Below, piece after piece: positions 1 through 8,446 of a stretch of 64,000 nucleotides of DNA. The number at the start of each line of letters is the position of its first letter. Within the stretch, counting starts at the first letter, position 1. Location of the stretch: assembly GCF_004795015.1 (NCBI RefSeq), contig NZ_SSBI01000038.1:1-64000 (forward strand), read 5' to 3'. Source of the stretch: Streptomyces sp. A1277 (lineage in GTDB: Bacteria > Actinomycetota > Actinomycetes > Streptomycetales > Streptomycetaceae). Below the pieces are notes generated by a model. The model was not told the origin of the DNA and ran no database searches. It was given only the letters and a program-made list of their open reading frames with translations. A program made the position numbers and the translations under genes.

Positions 1-1626
1 CGCGGCGGCGGGGGCGGGCGCGATGACGTGGGCGGCCTCGCCGGGCTTGTCGTCGTCGCCGACGATGGAGAGGCCGTCGTCGGCGGAGGGCTCGCCCGCG
101 GCGGCGCGGTTCGCCTTGCCGTCCTCCTCGGCCCCGGCCTTCCCTGCGCTCCCCTTCTTCTCGTCGGCCTTCTTGTCCTCCGCGTCCTTCTTGTCCTCCG
201 CGTCCTTCTTCTGCTTCTCGCCCTCGCTGCCGGCCTTGGTGCCGGCGCTCTTCTCGAGGGCGCCCTCGCGCGTCCAGCCCGCGTCCGCGAGCAGCGCCTG
301 GGCCTGCTCGGTGTTCTGGGTGCCGAGCGCCTGGCTGCCGTCCTCGTACGCGGGCTGCCCGGCGAGGGCGAGATGGCTGCCGAGCGGCTGGGCGGGCAGG
401 CCGAGCGGCTTGAGTACGGTGTCGGCGAGCTCCTGGCGGTCCAGGGCGCGGGCCACGGCCCGGCGCACCCGGTCGTCGGCGAGCGGCCCGGTCTCACCGT
501 TCAGCGCGAGCTGGGTGTAGGCGGGCTCCAGCGACTTGCGGACGGCGTAGGCGCGCAGCCCGCTCTGCTCGGTGGCGTACGCCTCGGCGGCCCTCGCCTT
601 GTCGTCCCTGACCTCCTGTTCCGCCTCGGCCGCCTCCTCGTCGGAGCCGTGCGCGACCGCCCAGGAGCGCAGCGCCGCGGCCGGGGTCAGCTCGGCGCCG
701 GGTCCGGCGGCGGGCTGTGCGCCGCCGGTGCCCTCGCGGGCCGCCTGGACGATGCGGTGGGCGGCGGAGGCGTCGATGTCGGCGACGTCGACCTTGCCCT
801 CGGCCAGTGCGTCGGTGCGGTCCTCGGGCTCGACCGCCTTGAAGACCAGCGAGTCGAGCTTGGCGGGGCTGCCCCACCAGCGCGGGTCGCGGGTCAGCGT
901 GACGGACCCGGTCTTCTTGTCCACCTCGCGCAGCCGGAACGGTCCGGCCGTGGCCTTGATGGTGGTCCGCGCCCCGTCGTTGAAGGCGTCCGGGGAACCC
1001 GTCACCTGCTTCGGGTACAGCGGGGAGAACAGGGAGCGCCAGTCCGCGTACGGCTTGGCGAAGGTGACCTTGACCTCCAGGTCGTCGGAGCCGCGCTCGA
1101 TCTTCTCGATGCGCTCGTACCCGGCGTTGCGGGCGGTCCAGAACGCGGAGTCCTTGCCGCTCAGCGCGCGCCACTGGGCGACGAAGTCCGGGGCGCCGAT
1201 CTCGCGGCCGTCGCTCCAGACCGCCTGCTGGTTGATCCGGTAGAGGACGACCTGGCGGGGCTCGCGTTCGACGACCTTCGCGGATTCCAGGTAGTCCGGG
1301 TTCAGCTGCGGCATGCCCTTGGCGTCGAGAGGGAAGAGCGTCGGCAGCAGGGCTCCGGTGATCCGGGTGGTGGCGCTGTCGGCGTCCGCCTGGAAGGCGT
1401 TGAGGGTGGCGGGCATCGCGTCGATCGCCCAGGTGACCTTGCCGCCCTCGGCGATCTGCGAGCGGGCGGCGGGCGCCACGTCCTGCGGGACGACGACGGA
1501 GGCGGCCGTCTCCTCGCCGCCCGAGCTGCACCCGGCCAGTACGGGGATCGTGAGCACGCCCGTGGTGAGGAGCGCGAGGGAGCGGCGCTTTTGGGCCGTC
1601 CCGCGCGGGACGCCGACGTGGGACAT
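1..1626 (-). CDS. ABC transporter substrate-binding lipoprotein, peptide type (SBP family 5), 3' end cut off
   Basis: The reading frame begins at the ATG at 1626, with a GGAGG ribosome site seven bases upstream, and runs off the window start, so the C-terminus is missing. Residues 1-33 form a lipoprotein signal: two arginines, a hydrophobic stretch, then the lipobox LAGC with Cys33. The body has SBP_bac_5 features, including an early WAIDAMPATLNAFQ segment and a WSDGR motif followed by a DF segment. This family binds oligopeptides or similar solutes outside the membrane and passes them to a permease, which is not visible here. A Lys/Glu/Asp/Ala low-complexity insert near residues 460-510 is encoded partly by an 18-bp repeat and is unusual for the family. 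Family call is firm; substrate unknown. Confidence 0.85.
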   Translation of the reverse strand, partial: MSHVGVPRGTAQKRRSLALLTTGVLTIPVLAGCSSGGEETAASVVVPQDVAPAARSQIAEGGKVTWAIDAMPATLNAFQADADSATTRITGALLPTLFPLDAKGMPQLNPDYLESAKVVEREPRQVVLYRINQQAVWSDGREIGAPDFVAQWRALSGKDSAFWTARNAGYERIEKIERGSDDLEVKVTFAKPYADWRSLFSPLYPKQVTGSPDAFNDGARTTIKATAGPFRLREVDKKTGSVTLTRDPRWWGSPAKLDSLVFKAVEPEDRTDALAEGKVDVADIDASAAHRIVQAAREGTGGAQPAAGPGAELTPAAALRSWAVAHGSDEEAAEAEQEVRDDKARAAEAYATEQSGLRAYAVRKSLEPAYTQLALNGETGPLADDRVRRAVARALDRQELADTVLKPLGLPAQPLGSHLALAGQPAYEDGSQALGTQNTEQAQALLADAGWTREGALEKSAGTKAGSEGEKQKKDAEDKKDAEDKKADEKKGSAGKAGAEEDGKANRAAAGEPSADDGLSIVGDDDKPGEAAHVIAPAPAAA

Positions 1627-1796
1627 GGCTGATACCTCCGGGGACGGCCCGGCCCACCCGCACCGGAAGGGGCCGGATTGTGCGTGTTGGGTGGAATTTG
1701 CAGCTGATCACACTGATTCCGCCCCTCCACTGAAAACGCCCCGCGCGAGGAGGTGGTGGAGACACGGCGCAGCCACCCGAAAGCTCACCCGTGCGG

Positions 1797-1831
1797 CGGA
1801 GCGCCGTGGCCCGGCGGGCCACGGCGCTCCG
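1797..1831 (-). terminator. Strong hairpin downstream of the isochorismatase-like gene
   Basis: Perfect inverted repeat with 16-bp arms and a 3-base loop, placed 30 bases after the stop of the minus-strand operon. There is no clear T-run, which is usual for Streptomyces terminators. Confidence 0.7.
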
Positions 1832-1860
1832 TGTCGTCCGGGCCCTCGGCCCCGGGCCGG

Positions 1861-2412
1861 TCAGCCCAGCAGCTTGACGATCTCCTCCGTGGTGCCCCTC
1901 TCGCCGAGGCGCGGGAAGATCCGCTCGACGCTGTTGTCGTGGGCCTCGGCGCTCATGTCGGTCATGGCGTCCGTGGCGAGGGTGACGTGATAGCCGTGCT
2001 CGTGCGCCGAGCGGGCGGTGGACTCGACGCCGATGCTGGTCGCGATCCCGGCCACCACGACCTGGGTGACGCCCCGGCGGCGCAGCTGGAGGTCGAGGTC
2101 GGTGCCGTAGAAGGCGCCCCACTGCTGCTTGGTGACGACGATGTCGTCCTCGCGCGGGCCCAGCTCGGGCACGATCTCCGCCCAGTCGGCGGCCGGCTTC
2201 CCGGAGCGGGCGGGCCCCTCGGTGCGGCCGGGGGCGCCGCCGGTGACGCGGACGAGGACGACGGGCAGGCCCTTGGCCCGGAAGGCGTCGGCGAGGGTCG
2301 CGGCGCGTGCGACGACGTCGGCGCAGGGGTGGGCGGCGGGCAGGCCGGTGATGCCCTTCTGGAGGTCGACGACGATCAGCGCGGTCTTCGGGTCGAGAAC
2401 GGTGGCGGTCAT
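1861..2412 (-). CDS. Isochorismatase-family cysteine hydrolase
   Basis: 183 residues, normal size for the family. The N-terminus has the family signature ALIVVDLQKG with the catalytic Asp, a Lys lies in the VVTKQQWGAFYGTDLD segment, and the nucleophile region GIATSIGVESTARSA has Ser where isochorismatase-like hydrolases usually have Cys, so the enzyme may be atypical or catalytically weak. The domain cleaves isochorismate-like, nicotinamide-like or carbamoyl compounds; the substrate cannot be told. It is the last gene of a MarR - MFS - hydrolase operon, 35 bp after the MFS gene, so it is probably co-induced with efflux when the MarR ligand appears. The start at 2412 follows an AAGGAG-type ribosome site. 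Confidence 0.85.
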   Translation of the reverse strand: MTATVLDPKTALIVVDLQKGITGLPAAHPCADVVARAATLADAFRAKGLPVVLVRVTGGAPGRTEGPARSGKPAADWAEIVPELGPREDDIVVTKQQWGAFYGTDLDLQLRRRGVTQVVVAGIATSIGVESTARSAHEHGYHVTLATDAMTDMSAEAHDNSVERIFPRLGERGTTEEIVKLLG

Positions 2413-2447
2413 GGTGGTGCTCCTTGTGAGGTGGCGCTCGAAGGGGG

Positions 2448-3866
2448 TCAGATACGGCCGCGCAGGGCGCGGTCGGTGACGGTGAGGACGATGAGCAGGA
2501 CGCCCAGGACGGCTGCGACGGCGGCCATCAGGTGCAGGCCCCGGTCGTCGGCCGACTGCCCGTAGGCGAGGGCGATGAGGCTGGAGGCGGTGATGGCCCC
2601 CAGGTACTGGGCGGTGCGCTGGAGGCCGGCCGCGGCGCCGACGGATTCGGGCGGTGCGTACGCCTGGACGGCCGCCTGGTTGCTCGTACCGATCAGGCCC
2701 TGCGGGACGCCGAAGCAGGCGCCGGCCAGCAGCAGGACGGCCACCGGTGTGTCGCCGGACAGCAGGAACAGCAGCCCGGCCCCGGCGGTGAGCAGGACAC
2801 AGGCCAGGACGAGCGGGCCGCGTATGCCCTTGGTACGGGCGCCCAGCAGCGAGCAGACCAGCGCGGCGAGGGACATCGGCAGCATCAGCAGCCCGGTGTG
2901 CCCGGACGAGTAGCCACGGGCCTCCTCCAGCCACTGCGTGTATCCGTACATCACGCAGTAGATCAGCAGGTAGCTGATCCCGTGCCGCAGATACGTACGC
3001 GACAGCGCGGCGTTTGCCGCCAGCATCCGCAGGTCGATGAAGGGCGCGGGGGTGCGCAGCTGCCACCGCACCAGGACACCGCTCAGCGCGGCGAACGGCG
3101 CGAGCAGCCACCACAGGGGGTGGGCGAGGTCGAGCAGGAAGAAGACCAGCACGGTCAGGGCGGTGGCGAACAGGCCGATGCCGAGCGGGTCGAGGCCGAG
3201 GCGGGGCGCGCGGCCGGCGGCGGGGCCGCGCGGCGGGTCGGCGGGGATCCAGAGCAGGGCCGCGCCGAACGCGATCAGGGCGACCGGCACGTTGACGGCG
3301 AAGATTCCGCGCCAGCCGGCCGTCATGACCAGCAGCCCGCCGAGCGTGGGCCCGACCGCCGCGCTGCCGAGCGCCGCGAAGGAGAGCCGGGCCAGCACCG
3401 GGCGCGGGGTGGGCCGCCCGATCCGGGCGGACTCGTCGCGCAGCACCGCCATCGCGGCCGGGTAGGCGGCCGACGTGCCGATGCCGAGCAGCAGCCGCGA
3501 CACGATGAGCTGGCCGAAACCCTGCGCGAACGCGCCGACCAGGCCGGAGGCGACGACGACGACCAGACCGGCCAGGAAGACCCGGCGCGGCCCGAGGACG
3601 TCGGCGAGCCGGCCCAGGACGGGCTGGGCGACGGCACTGGCGAGGTAGAGGACGGAGATCAGCCAGGCGGTGTCGGCCGCGCCGATGGAGAAGTGGTGCC
3701 CGATCGCCACCAGGGCGGTGGAGATCATGGTCGTGTTCAGCGGGTTGAGGAGCGAGCCGAGCAGCAGCGGGGCGGTGAGCCGGGCGGTGAACCCGGCGGC
3801 GGGCGCCGTCCGCCGCGGGCGGTCCGTCGCGCGTGTCGCCCCGGGAGGCACCTCGCGACCGGTCAC
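2448..3866 (-). CDS. MFS transporter, DHA2-like drug exporter
   Basis: 472 residues with about 14 hydrophobic segments. Motif A-like GRLADVLGPRRVF lies after TM2, and antiporter-type glycine-rich segments follow in TM5 (GPTLGGLLVM). This pattern fits proton-driven drug:H+ antiporters of the inner membrane. The GTG start at 3866 overlaps the stop of the upstream MarR gene by four bases (GTGA), so translation is coupled, and an isochorismatase-like hydrolase follows. The context says its expression follows the MarR operator at 4338-4365. Probable role is efflux of a small aromatic or antibiotic-like compound; the substrate is not readable from sequence. Confidence 0.88.
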   Translation of the reverse strand: MTGREVPPGATRATDRPRRTAPAAGFTARLTAPLLLGSLLNPLNTTMISTALVAIGHHFSIGAADTAWLISVLYLASAVAQPVLGRLADVLGPRRVFLAGLVVVVASGLVGAFAQGFGQLIVSRLLLGIGTSAAYPAAMAVLRDESARIGRPTPRPVLARLSFAALGSAAVGPTLGGLLVMTAGWRGIFAVNVPVALIAFGAALLWIPADPPRGPAAGRAPRLGLDPLGIGLFATALTVLVFFLLDLAHPLWWLLAPFAALSGVLVRWQLRTPAPFIDLRMLAANAALSRTYLRHGISYLLIYCVMYGYTQWLEEARGYSSGHTGLLMLPMSLAALVCSLLGARTKGIRGPLVLACVLLTAGAGLLFLLSGDTPVAVLLLAGACFGVPQGLIGTSNQAAVQAYAPPESVGAAAGLQRTAQYLGAITASSLIALAYGQSADDRGLHLMAAVAAVLGVLLIVLTVTDRALRGRI

Positions 3867-4318
3867 GAACCGACCAGGCGTTCGATGAGGGCGACGGCCT
3901 CCGCCACCGTGCGCCGCTCGCGCCCGTCGAGCTCGGCGGCTACGGCCTCGGCCAGCCAGTTCCGCTTGGCGGCCCTGACCTCGGCGAGCGTGGTGCGTCC
4001 GGCGTCCGTGACCGACATGACCGACTTACGCCCGTCGGCCGGGTCCGGCGACCGCTCCACGAGCCCCTGCCCCTCCAGCGCGCCCAGGGTCAGCCGCATG
4101 GACTGGGGGCGTACGAACTCGGCGCGGGCCAGCTCCGCGGTGGTCGCGGCGCCGCCGTCGTCCAGCCGGGCCAGCACCGAGCGCTGGGTCGGCGTCAGCA
4201 GGGACTCCGAGGACGAGGAACGCAGCCGCCGCAGCAGCCGGCCGACCACGGAGGCCAGCTGGTTCGCCACCTCTTCGGCGGACGGATCGACGGACCCGCC
4301 GCCCGATGCTTGCGTCAT
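3863..4318 (-). CDS. MarR-family transcriptional regulator
   Basis: 151 residues from the ATG at 4318. It carries a winged helix with LTPTQRSVLARL, the recognition region AELARAEFVRPQSMRLTLGALEGQGLVERS and a wing DPADGRKSVMSVTDAGR, all typical of MarR. A longer frame opens at 4354, but those extra residues would overlap the operator, so the shorter start is preferred. It heads the operon with the MFS exporter (four-base overlap) and the hydrolase. The palindrome 20 bases upstream of the start is the likely binding site, which implies autorepression relieved by a ligand. Confidence 0.9.
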   Translation of the reverse strand: MTQASGGGSVDPSAEEVANQLASVVGRLLRRLRSSSSESLLTPTQRSVLARLDDGGAATTAELARAEFVRPQSMRLTLGALEGQGLVERSPDPADGRKSVMSVTDAGRTTLAEVRAAKRNWLAEAVAAELDGRERRTVAEAVALIERLVGS

Positions 4319-4337
4319 ACATTCACCGTACGAGAAC

Positions 4338-4365
4338 GACAGGCTGCCTTGCAAGGCGGCCTGTC
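4338..4365. promoter_or_regulatory. 28-bp palindromic operator for the MarR regulator, overlapping a -35 box
   Basis: The 28 bases form an inverted repeat with a single mismatched pair, centred on the perfect core GCCTTGCAAGGC. On the minus strand it is entered by TTGACA, a consensus -35 element. Its position just upstream of the MarR start fits autorepression. Confidence 0.75.
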
Positions 4366-4381
4366 AATCCCTACGGGCGCG

Positions 4382-5374
4382 CTACCGCTCCAGCCACCTC
4401 CCGAAGAACTCCTGACGCGCCTTCTCCAGCTCGGCGATGTCCTGCCCCATCCCCTCGTACAGGAAGTGCCCGGCCGGCACCGCCAGCAGCTCCCGCTCCC
4501 CGGCGAGCGCGTTGTGCACCGCGAACTGCCCCGGCGGCGGCACGGCCGGGTCGAACAGGGCCGCCGCCACCAGCGTCGGCCGCTCCAGGAACGCGGCGGC
4601 CGTCGCCGCGTCGAAGTACCGCAGCACCTCGGTCACCTCGGGGTGCTCGCGGTGGTGCCCGCGCACCGACTCCCCGCTCCCCACGCACGGCAGCGTGAGC
4701 CGCAGCGGGTGGTTCCCGAACGTGGGCACCGTCAGCTGCACCGCCGCGAACCGCTCGTCCCACGGCAGGGCCAGCGCGCCGAGCCCGCCGCCGAAGCTCT
4801 CGCCCAGATATCCCAGCCGGCCCGTCCCGGCCAGCTCCGGGACCAGCTCCTGGAGCGCGGAGGCCGCACACCACAGGTCCGCCACGCAGTCGCCGATGAC
4901 ATACGTGTCGCGCGAGGCGATGCCGTGCAGCACATGCCCGTCGGCCTGGTCGGGTATGCCCGCCACCCGGCCGCGCTCCCCCAGGCCCCGTACGCAGGGC
5001 AGGATCGCCGCCGACGCGGGCAGGGGCAGCGGCACGTCCGGCCCCGGTTCGGCCCGGCCGCCGTAGCCGTGGCCGATGACGAAGCCGTGGCGCACCGGCT
5101 CCCCCGGAGCCGTGTCAGCCGGCAGGGCGAGCCAGCCGCCCAGGCGCACCCCGCCCACGGAGGTATAGGTCACCCGGTGGACGCGCACACCGTCGCGCTC
5201 CTCCTCCAGCGGGCCGATCTCGGGTTCGGTGGCGACCGCGCGGGCCGCCGCGTACCGCTCCTGCCAGAAGGCGGCGAAGTCGTCCGGCGCGGGCGGCGCG
5301 GGGATCGCCCTCAGGTCGTCGAGGGTGTGCCCGTAGGCGGGATCGAAGGCGAAGTCGTGCGCGAAGGGAGTCAT
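4382..5374 (-). CDS. Acetylxylan esterase / cephalosporin-C deacetylase-like alpha/beta hydrolase (AXE1 family)
   Basis: 330 residues, the usual length for the family. Visible parts are the N-terminal FDPAYGHTLDDLRAI and FWQERYA segments, the oxyanion region HGYGGRAEPG, the nucleophile elbow GESFGG (Ser), an acid near LFDPAVPP and the histidine in AGHFLYEG. AXE1 enzymes remove acetyl groups from xylan or from cephalosporin C; there is no signal peptide, so it probably acts inside the cell on imported oligosaccharides or other acetyl esters. The family usually has GxSQGG at the nucleophile, and here Gln is replaced by Phe. It stands alone, divergent from the TPM gene, next to a 13-bp inverted repeat. 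Confidence 0.85.
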   Translation of the reverse strand: MTPFAHDFAFDPAYGHTLDDLRAIPAPPAPDDFAAFWQERYAAARAVATEPEIGPLEEERDGVRVHRVTYTSVGGVRLGGWLALPADTAPGEPVRHGFVIGHGYGGRAEPGPDVPLPLPASAAILPCVRGLGERGRVAGIPDQADGHVLHGIASRDTYVIGDCVADLWCAASALQELVPELAGTGRLGYLGESFGGGLGALALPWDERFAAVQLTVPTFGNHPLRLTLPCVGSGESVRGHHREHPEVTEVLRYFDAATAAAFLERPTLVAAALFDPAVPPPGQFAVHNALAGERELLAVPAGHFLYEGMGQDIAELEKARQEFFGRWLER

Positions 5375-5442
5375 GATCGCGACAGTATTGAGTCGGCGCG
5401 GCGGAGCCGAGCCATTTACCCGCCGGGGGCCCCGTGAGCCCG

Positions 5443-5487
5443 CCACCTTGCGGGGCCTCTCGCCGGGTCGCGGACCCCGCAAGGTGG
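5443..5487. promoter_or_regulatory. Inverted repeat between divergent genes, possible operator
   Basis: CCACCTTGCGGGG at 5443-5455 is repeated in perfect inverted form at 5475-5487 with a 19-base spacer. It lies in the 129-bp divergent promoter region of the esterase and the TPM protein, and ends 16 bases before the TPM start. No gene for a cognate regulator is adjacent. Confidence 0.4.
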
Positions 5488-5503
5488 ACATAGCCTCACA
5501 AAC

Positions 5504-7657
5504 GTGACGCCGCCTGTGAGCCGTACCCGGATTCTCATACCGGGCCGGGCGCTGCTCGCCGTGCTGCTGACGGTGTGCTGGCTGGCCCTGGCCCCCGCGC
5601 CGTTCGCCCGCGCCGACGGGCCGATCACGCTGTCCCGCGACGGGCAGATCACCGACAAGGTGGGCGCGCTCGGCGACCGCGGGCCCCAGGTGGTCACGGC
5701 GCTCGACCGGCTCTACGACAAGCGCCGCGTCCAGCTCTTCGTGGCGTACGTCCGCGACTTCTCCGGCCGCTCCCCGCAGGACTGGGCCGACGAGACGGCC
5801 GACCGCAACGGGCTCGGCCGCGACGACGTCCTGCTGGCCGTCGCCACCCATGACCGGCAGTACGCCTACTCCGTCGACCAGGACTCCCGCCTCACCGACG
5901 CCCAGCTCCAGGACGTGGCGAACACCGCCGTCGAACCGGCGCTCAGGCAGAGCGACTGGGCGGGCGCCGCGATCGGGGCCGCCGACGGCTACACGGCCGT
6001 GCTGGCCGGCGAGGCCGTGCCCACCCCGGCGATCACCCCCGGCGCCGAGGACCCCGGCACGGGCTCCGGCGGGACCGGCACCGGCGACCTCCTGCTGCCG
6101 ATCGTCCTCGTCGGCGCCGTCGCGGCCGTCGCCGCGTACGCCTTCCTCCGGCGCAGGCGGCGCGCCACCACCCGTACGACGCCCGGCGCCACGGGCTGGG
6201 GACCGGCAGGACCGGGCCGGGGCGGGGCCGCCCCGCCGCCGGCCCCGCTGCCCGAACTCGACGCCCGCGCCGAGGAGACGCTCGTCGCCACCGACGACGC
6301 GGTACGCACGAGCGAGGAGGAACTCGGGTTCGCCACCGCCCAGTTCGGGGAAGAGGCCGCCGCGCCGTTCACCGAGGCGGTGGCGTACGCCAAGGGCGAG
6401 CTGACGGCCGCGTTCCGGCTGCGCCAGCAGCTGGACGACGCCTTCCCGGAGGACGACGCGACCCGGCGGCGGATGCTGGACGAGATCATCAGCCGCTGCG
6501 CGGACGCCGACGGCCGCCTCGACGCGGTCTCCGAGGACTTCGACCGGCTGCGCGAGCTGGAGCGCGATGCCCCGCAGGCCCTCGCCGCCGCCGAGACCGC
6601 GTTCCGCGAGCTGGCCGGCCGGGTCTCGGCGGCCGGGGCGGCGCTCGCCTCGATGCGCGAGCGGTACGCGGAAGGAGCCTGGGCACCGGTCGCCGGTGAC
6701 GTCGAACAGGCCAAGGACCGGCTGGTCTTCGCCACCTCCTCGCTCAACCGGGCCCGGCAGGCGGTGGACGGCGGCGACCACGCGGCCGCGGCCGTCTACG
6801 TACGGGCCACCGAGGGCGCGATCGGCCAGGCCGGCACCCTCGTCGACGGCGTCGAGCGGCGCGCGCGGGAGCTGGACGAGGCGGCCCAGAAGCTGCCGGC
6901 CGCGCTGACCGAGATGGAGACGGACCTCGCGGACGCGGGCGGGCTGCTCGAAGGCACGGCACAGGGGGCGTCCACGGCGGACCTGCGGGGCCGGATCGCC
7001 CGCGCACGGTCGGTGGCCGGCGATGTGCGCGAGGAGCAGGGCGCCGGCCGGTACGACCCGATCGACGCGCTGCGCCGGGTGGAGGAGGCGGACGCGGCGC
7101 TGGACGAGGCGCTGGCCGGTGCGCGCGAGCGGGAGCAGGGCGATGTGCGGGCCCGCTCGCTGCTCGACCAGGCGATGCTGACGGCGCGCTCGGCGGTCGG
7201 CGCCGCCGCCGACTTCATCACCACGAACCGGGGCGCGGTCGGCAGCGTGGCCAGGACCCGGCTCGCGGAGGCGCAGCGCCGCCTTGAGCGGGCCCGTGAA
7301 CTGGCGGGCGCCGGCGACCCGCAGGCCGCGCTGGCCGAGGCGCACCGGGCGGACGCGCTGGCCGGCGAGGCGCGCAGCCTGGCCGAGCAGGACGTGCGGG
7401 GGTACGGGGGCCGCGGCGGTCCCGGCGGCATGGCGGGTGGGGGCGGCGGGGGCATGGGCGGCGCGGTCCTCGGCGGGATCCTCCTCGGCGGGCTCCTGGG
7501 CGGAGGCGGCCGGGGCGGCGGTTTCGGCGGGGGCGGTTTCGGCGGTGGGGGCTTCGGCGGTGGGGGCTTCGGCGGCGGGTTCGGCGGGGGCGGCGGGCCG
7601 GGCAGCTTCGGCGGCGGGGGCACCCGGGGCCGGCGCGGTGGAGGCGGCCGCTTCTGA
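5504..7657 (+). CDS. TPM-domain membrane protein with coiled-coil and Gly-rich tail
   Basis: 717 residues from a GTG start. A signal peptide ends near ALAPAPFARA (residue 37). It is followed by an extracytoplasmic TPM domain (about 40-170), a TM helix at about 190-212 with a basic RRRRR stop-transfer, then a long charged coiled-coil region (about 245-620) and a tail with repeated GGGFGGGGF units. TPM proteins are membrane-associated and, in bacteria, linked to envelope stress; biochemical function is not settled for this type. The PspA gene follows after 57 bp, which supports a joint membrane-maintenance role. The Gly-rich tail is near-repetitive DNA and its length probably varies between strains. 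Confidence 0.85.
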   Translation: MTPPVSRTRILIPGRALLAVLLTVCWLALAPAPFARADGPITLSRDGQITDKVGALGDRGPQVVTALDRLYDKRRVQLFVAYVRDFSGRSPQDWADETADRNGLGRDDVLLAVATHDRQYAYSVDQDSRLTDAQLQDVANTAVEPALRQSDWAGAAIGAADGYTAVLAGEAVPTPAITPGAEDPGTGSGGTGTGDLLLPIVLVGAVAAVAAYAFLRRRRRATTRTTPGATGWGPAGPGRGGAAPPPAPLPELDARAEETLVATDDAVRTSEEELGFATAQFGEEAAAPFTEAVAYAKGELTAAFRLRQQLDDAFPEDDATRRRMLDEIISRCADADGRLDAVSEDFDRLRELERDAPQALAAAETAFRELAGRVSAAGAALASMRERYAEGAWAPVAGDVEQAKDRLVFATSSLNRARQAVDGGDHAAAAVYVRATEGAIGQAGTLVDGVERRARELDEAAQKLPAALTEMETDLADAGGLLEGTAQGASTADLRGRIARARSVAGDVREEQGAGRYDPIDALRRVEEADAALDEALAGAREREQGDVRARSLLDQAMLTARSAVGAAADFITTNRGAVGSVARTRLAEAQRRLERARELAGAGDPQAALAEAHRADALAGEARSLAEQDVRGYGGRGGPGGMAGGGGGGMGGAVLGGILLGGLLGGGGRGGGFGGGGFGGGGFGGGGFGGGFGGGGGPGSFGGGGTRGRRGGGGRF

Positions 7658-7714
7658 ACGCCCGTACGCCCCAGCCCGACCGAACAGCAGGACCGGACAC
7701 ACAGGAGAGGTGCC

Positions 7715-8428
7715 ATGAGCAAGCAGACCGTTCTCGGCCGCGTCACCCAGCTGGCGAAGGCCAACATCAACGCCCTGCTCGACCAGGCCGAGGACCCGCA
7801 GAAAATGCTGGACCAGCTGATCCGCGACTACACCTCCAACATCGCGGAGGCCGAGCAGGCGGTGGCCGCCACCATCGGGAACCTGCGCCTGATGGAGCAG
7901 GACCACGTCGAGGACGTCGAAGCGGCGAAGGAGTGGGGCGGCAAGGCGCTCGCCGCCAGCCGCAAGGCCGACGAGCTGCGGGCGGGCGGTTCGGGGCCGG
8001 AGGCCGACAAGTTCGACAACCTGGCCAAGGTCGCGCTCGGCCGCCAGCTCCAGGCGGAGAAGGAGGCGAGGACCGCCGAGCCGACCATCGCCGCGCAGAC
8101 GGAGGTGGTCGACAAGCTCAAGGCGGGCCTGGACCAGATGAAGGCGAAGCTCGCGGAGCTGAAGGCCAAGCGGGACGAGCTGGTGGCGCGCGCCAAGTCC
8201 GCGCAGGCGCAGAACCAGATGATGGACTCGGTCAAGAACATCAACGTCCTCGACCCGACGAGCGAGCTCAGCCGGTTCGAGGACAAGGTCCGGCGCGAGG
8301 AGGCGAAGGCGCTCGGCAAGCAGGAGCTGGCCGCCTCCTCGCTGGACGCCCAGTTCGAGCAGCTGGACGCGCTCGGCGACAGCGCCGAGGTGGAGGCCCG
8401 CCTCGCCGCGCTGAAGACCACGAAGTGA
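7715..8428 (+). CDS. PspA/IM30 (Vipp1-like) membrane-stress protein
   Basis: 237 residues, largely alpha-helical, beginning MSKQTVLGRVTQLAKANINALLDQAEDPQKML, which is the classic PspA/IM30 N-terminal amphipathic helix and following segment. Long coiled-coil helices follow with Ala/Lys/Glu heptads. PspA/IM30 proteins are ESCRT-III-like and polymerise on the inner face of a damaged membrane to keep the proton gradient. An AGGAGAGG ribosome site precedes the ATG. It is co-directional with, and 57 bp from, the TPM protein gene; the two probably form an operon. Convergent with the SpoIIE gene, 18 bp away. Confidence 0.92.
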   Translation: MSKQTVLGRVTQLAKANINALLDQAEDPQKMLDQLIRDYTSNIAEAEQAVAATIGNLRLMEQDHVEDVEAAKEWGGKALAASRKADELRAGGSGPEADKFDNLAKVALGRQLQAEKEARTAEPTIAAQTEVVDKLKAGLDQMKAKLAELKAKRDELVARAKSAQAQNQMMDSVKNINVLDPTSELSRFEDKVRREEAKALGKQELAASSLDAQFEQLDALGDSAEVEARLAALKTTK

Positions 8429-8446
8429 AAGCCGCCGTCGGCGGTC

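Noticed and set aside
28..1632. A 534-codon plus-strand frame over the peptide-binding lipoprotein
   Set aside because: Its translation is low-complexity Gly/Val/Arg with no domain, while the minus strand gives a complete lipobox and SBP motifs.
4382..7906. A 1174-codon open frame on the minus strand across the TPM gene
   Set aside because: It is a GC-rich antisense shadow; only its last 330 codons (the esterase) have family motifs, and the TPM protein is well supported on the other strand.
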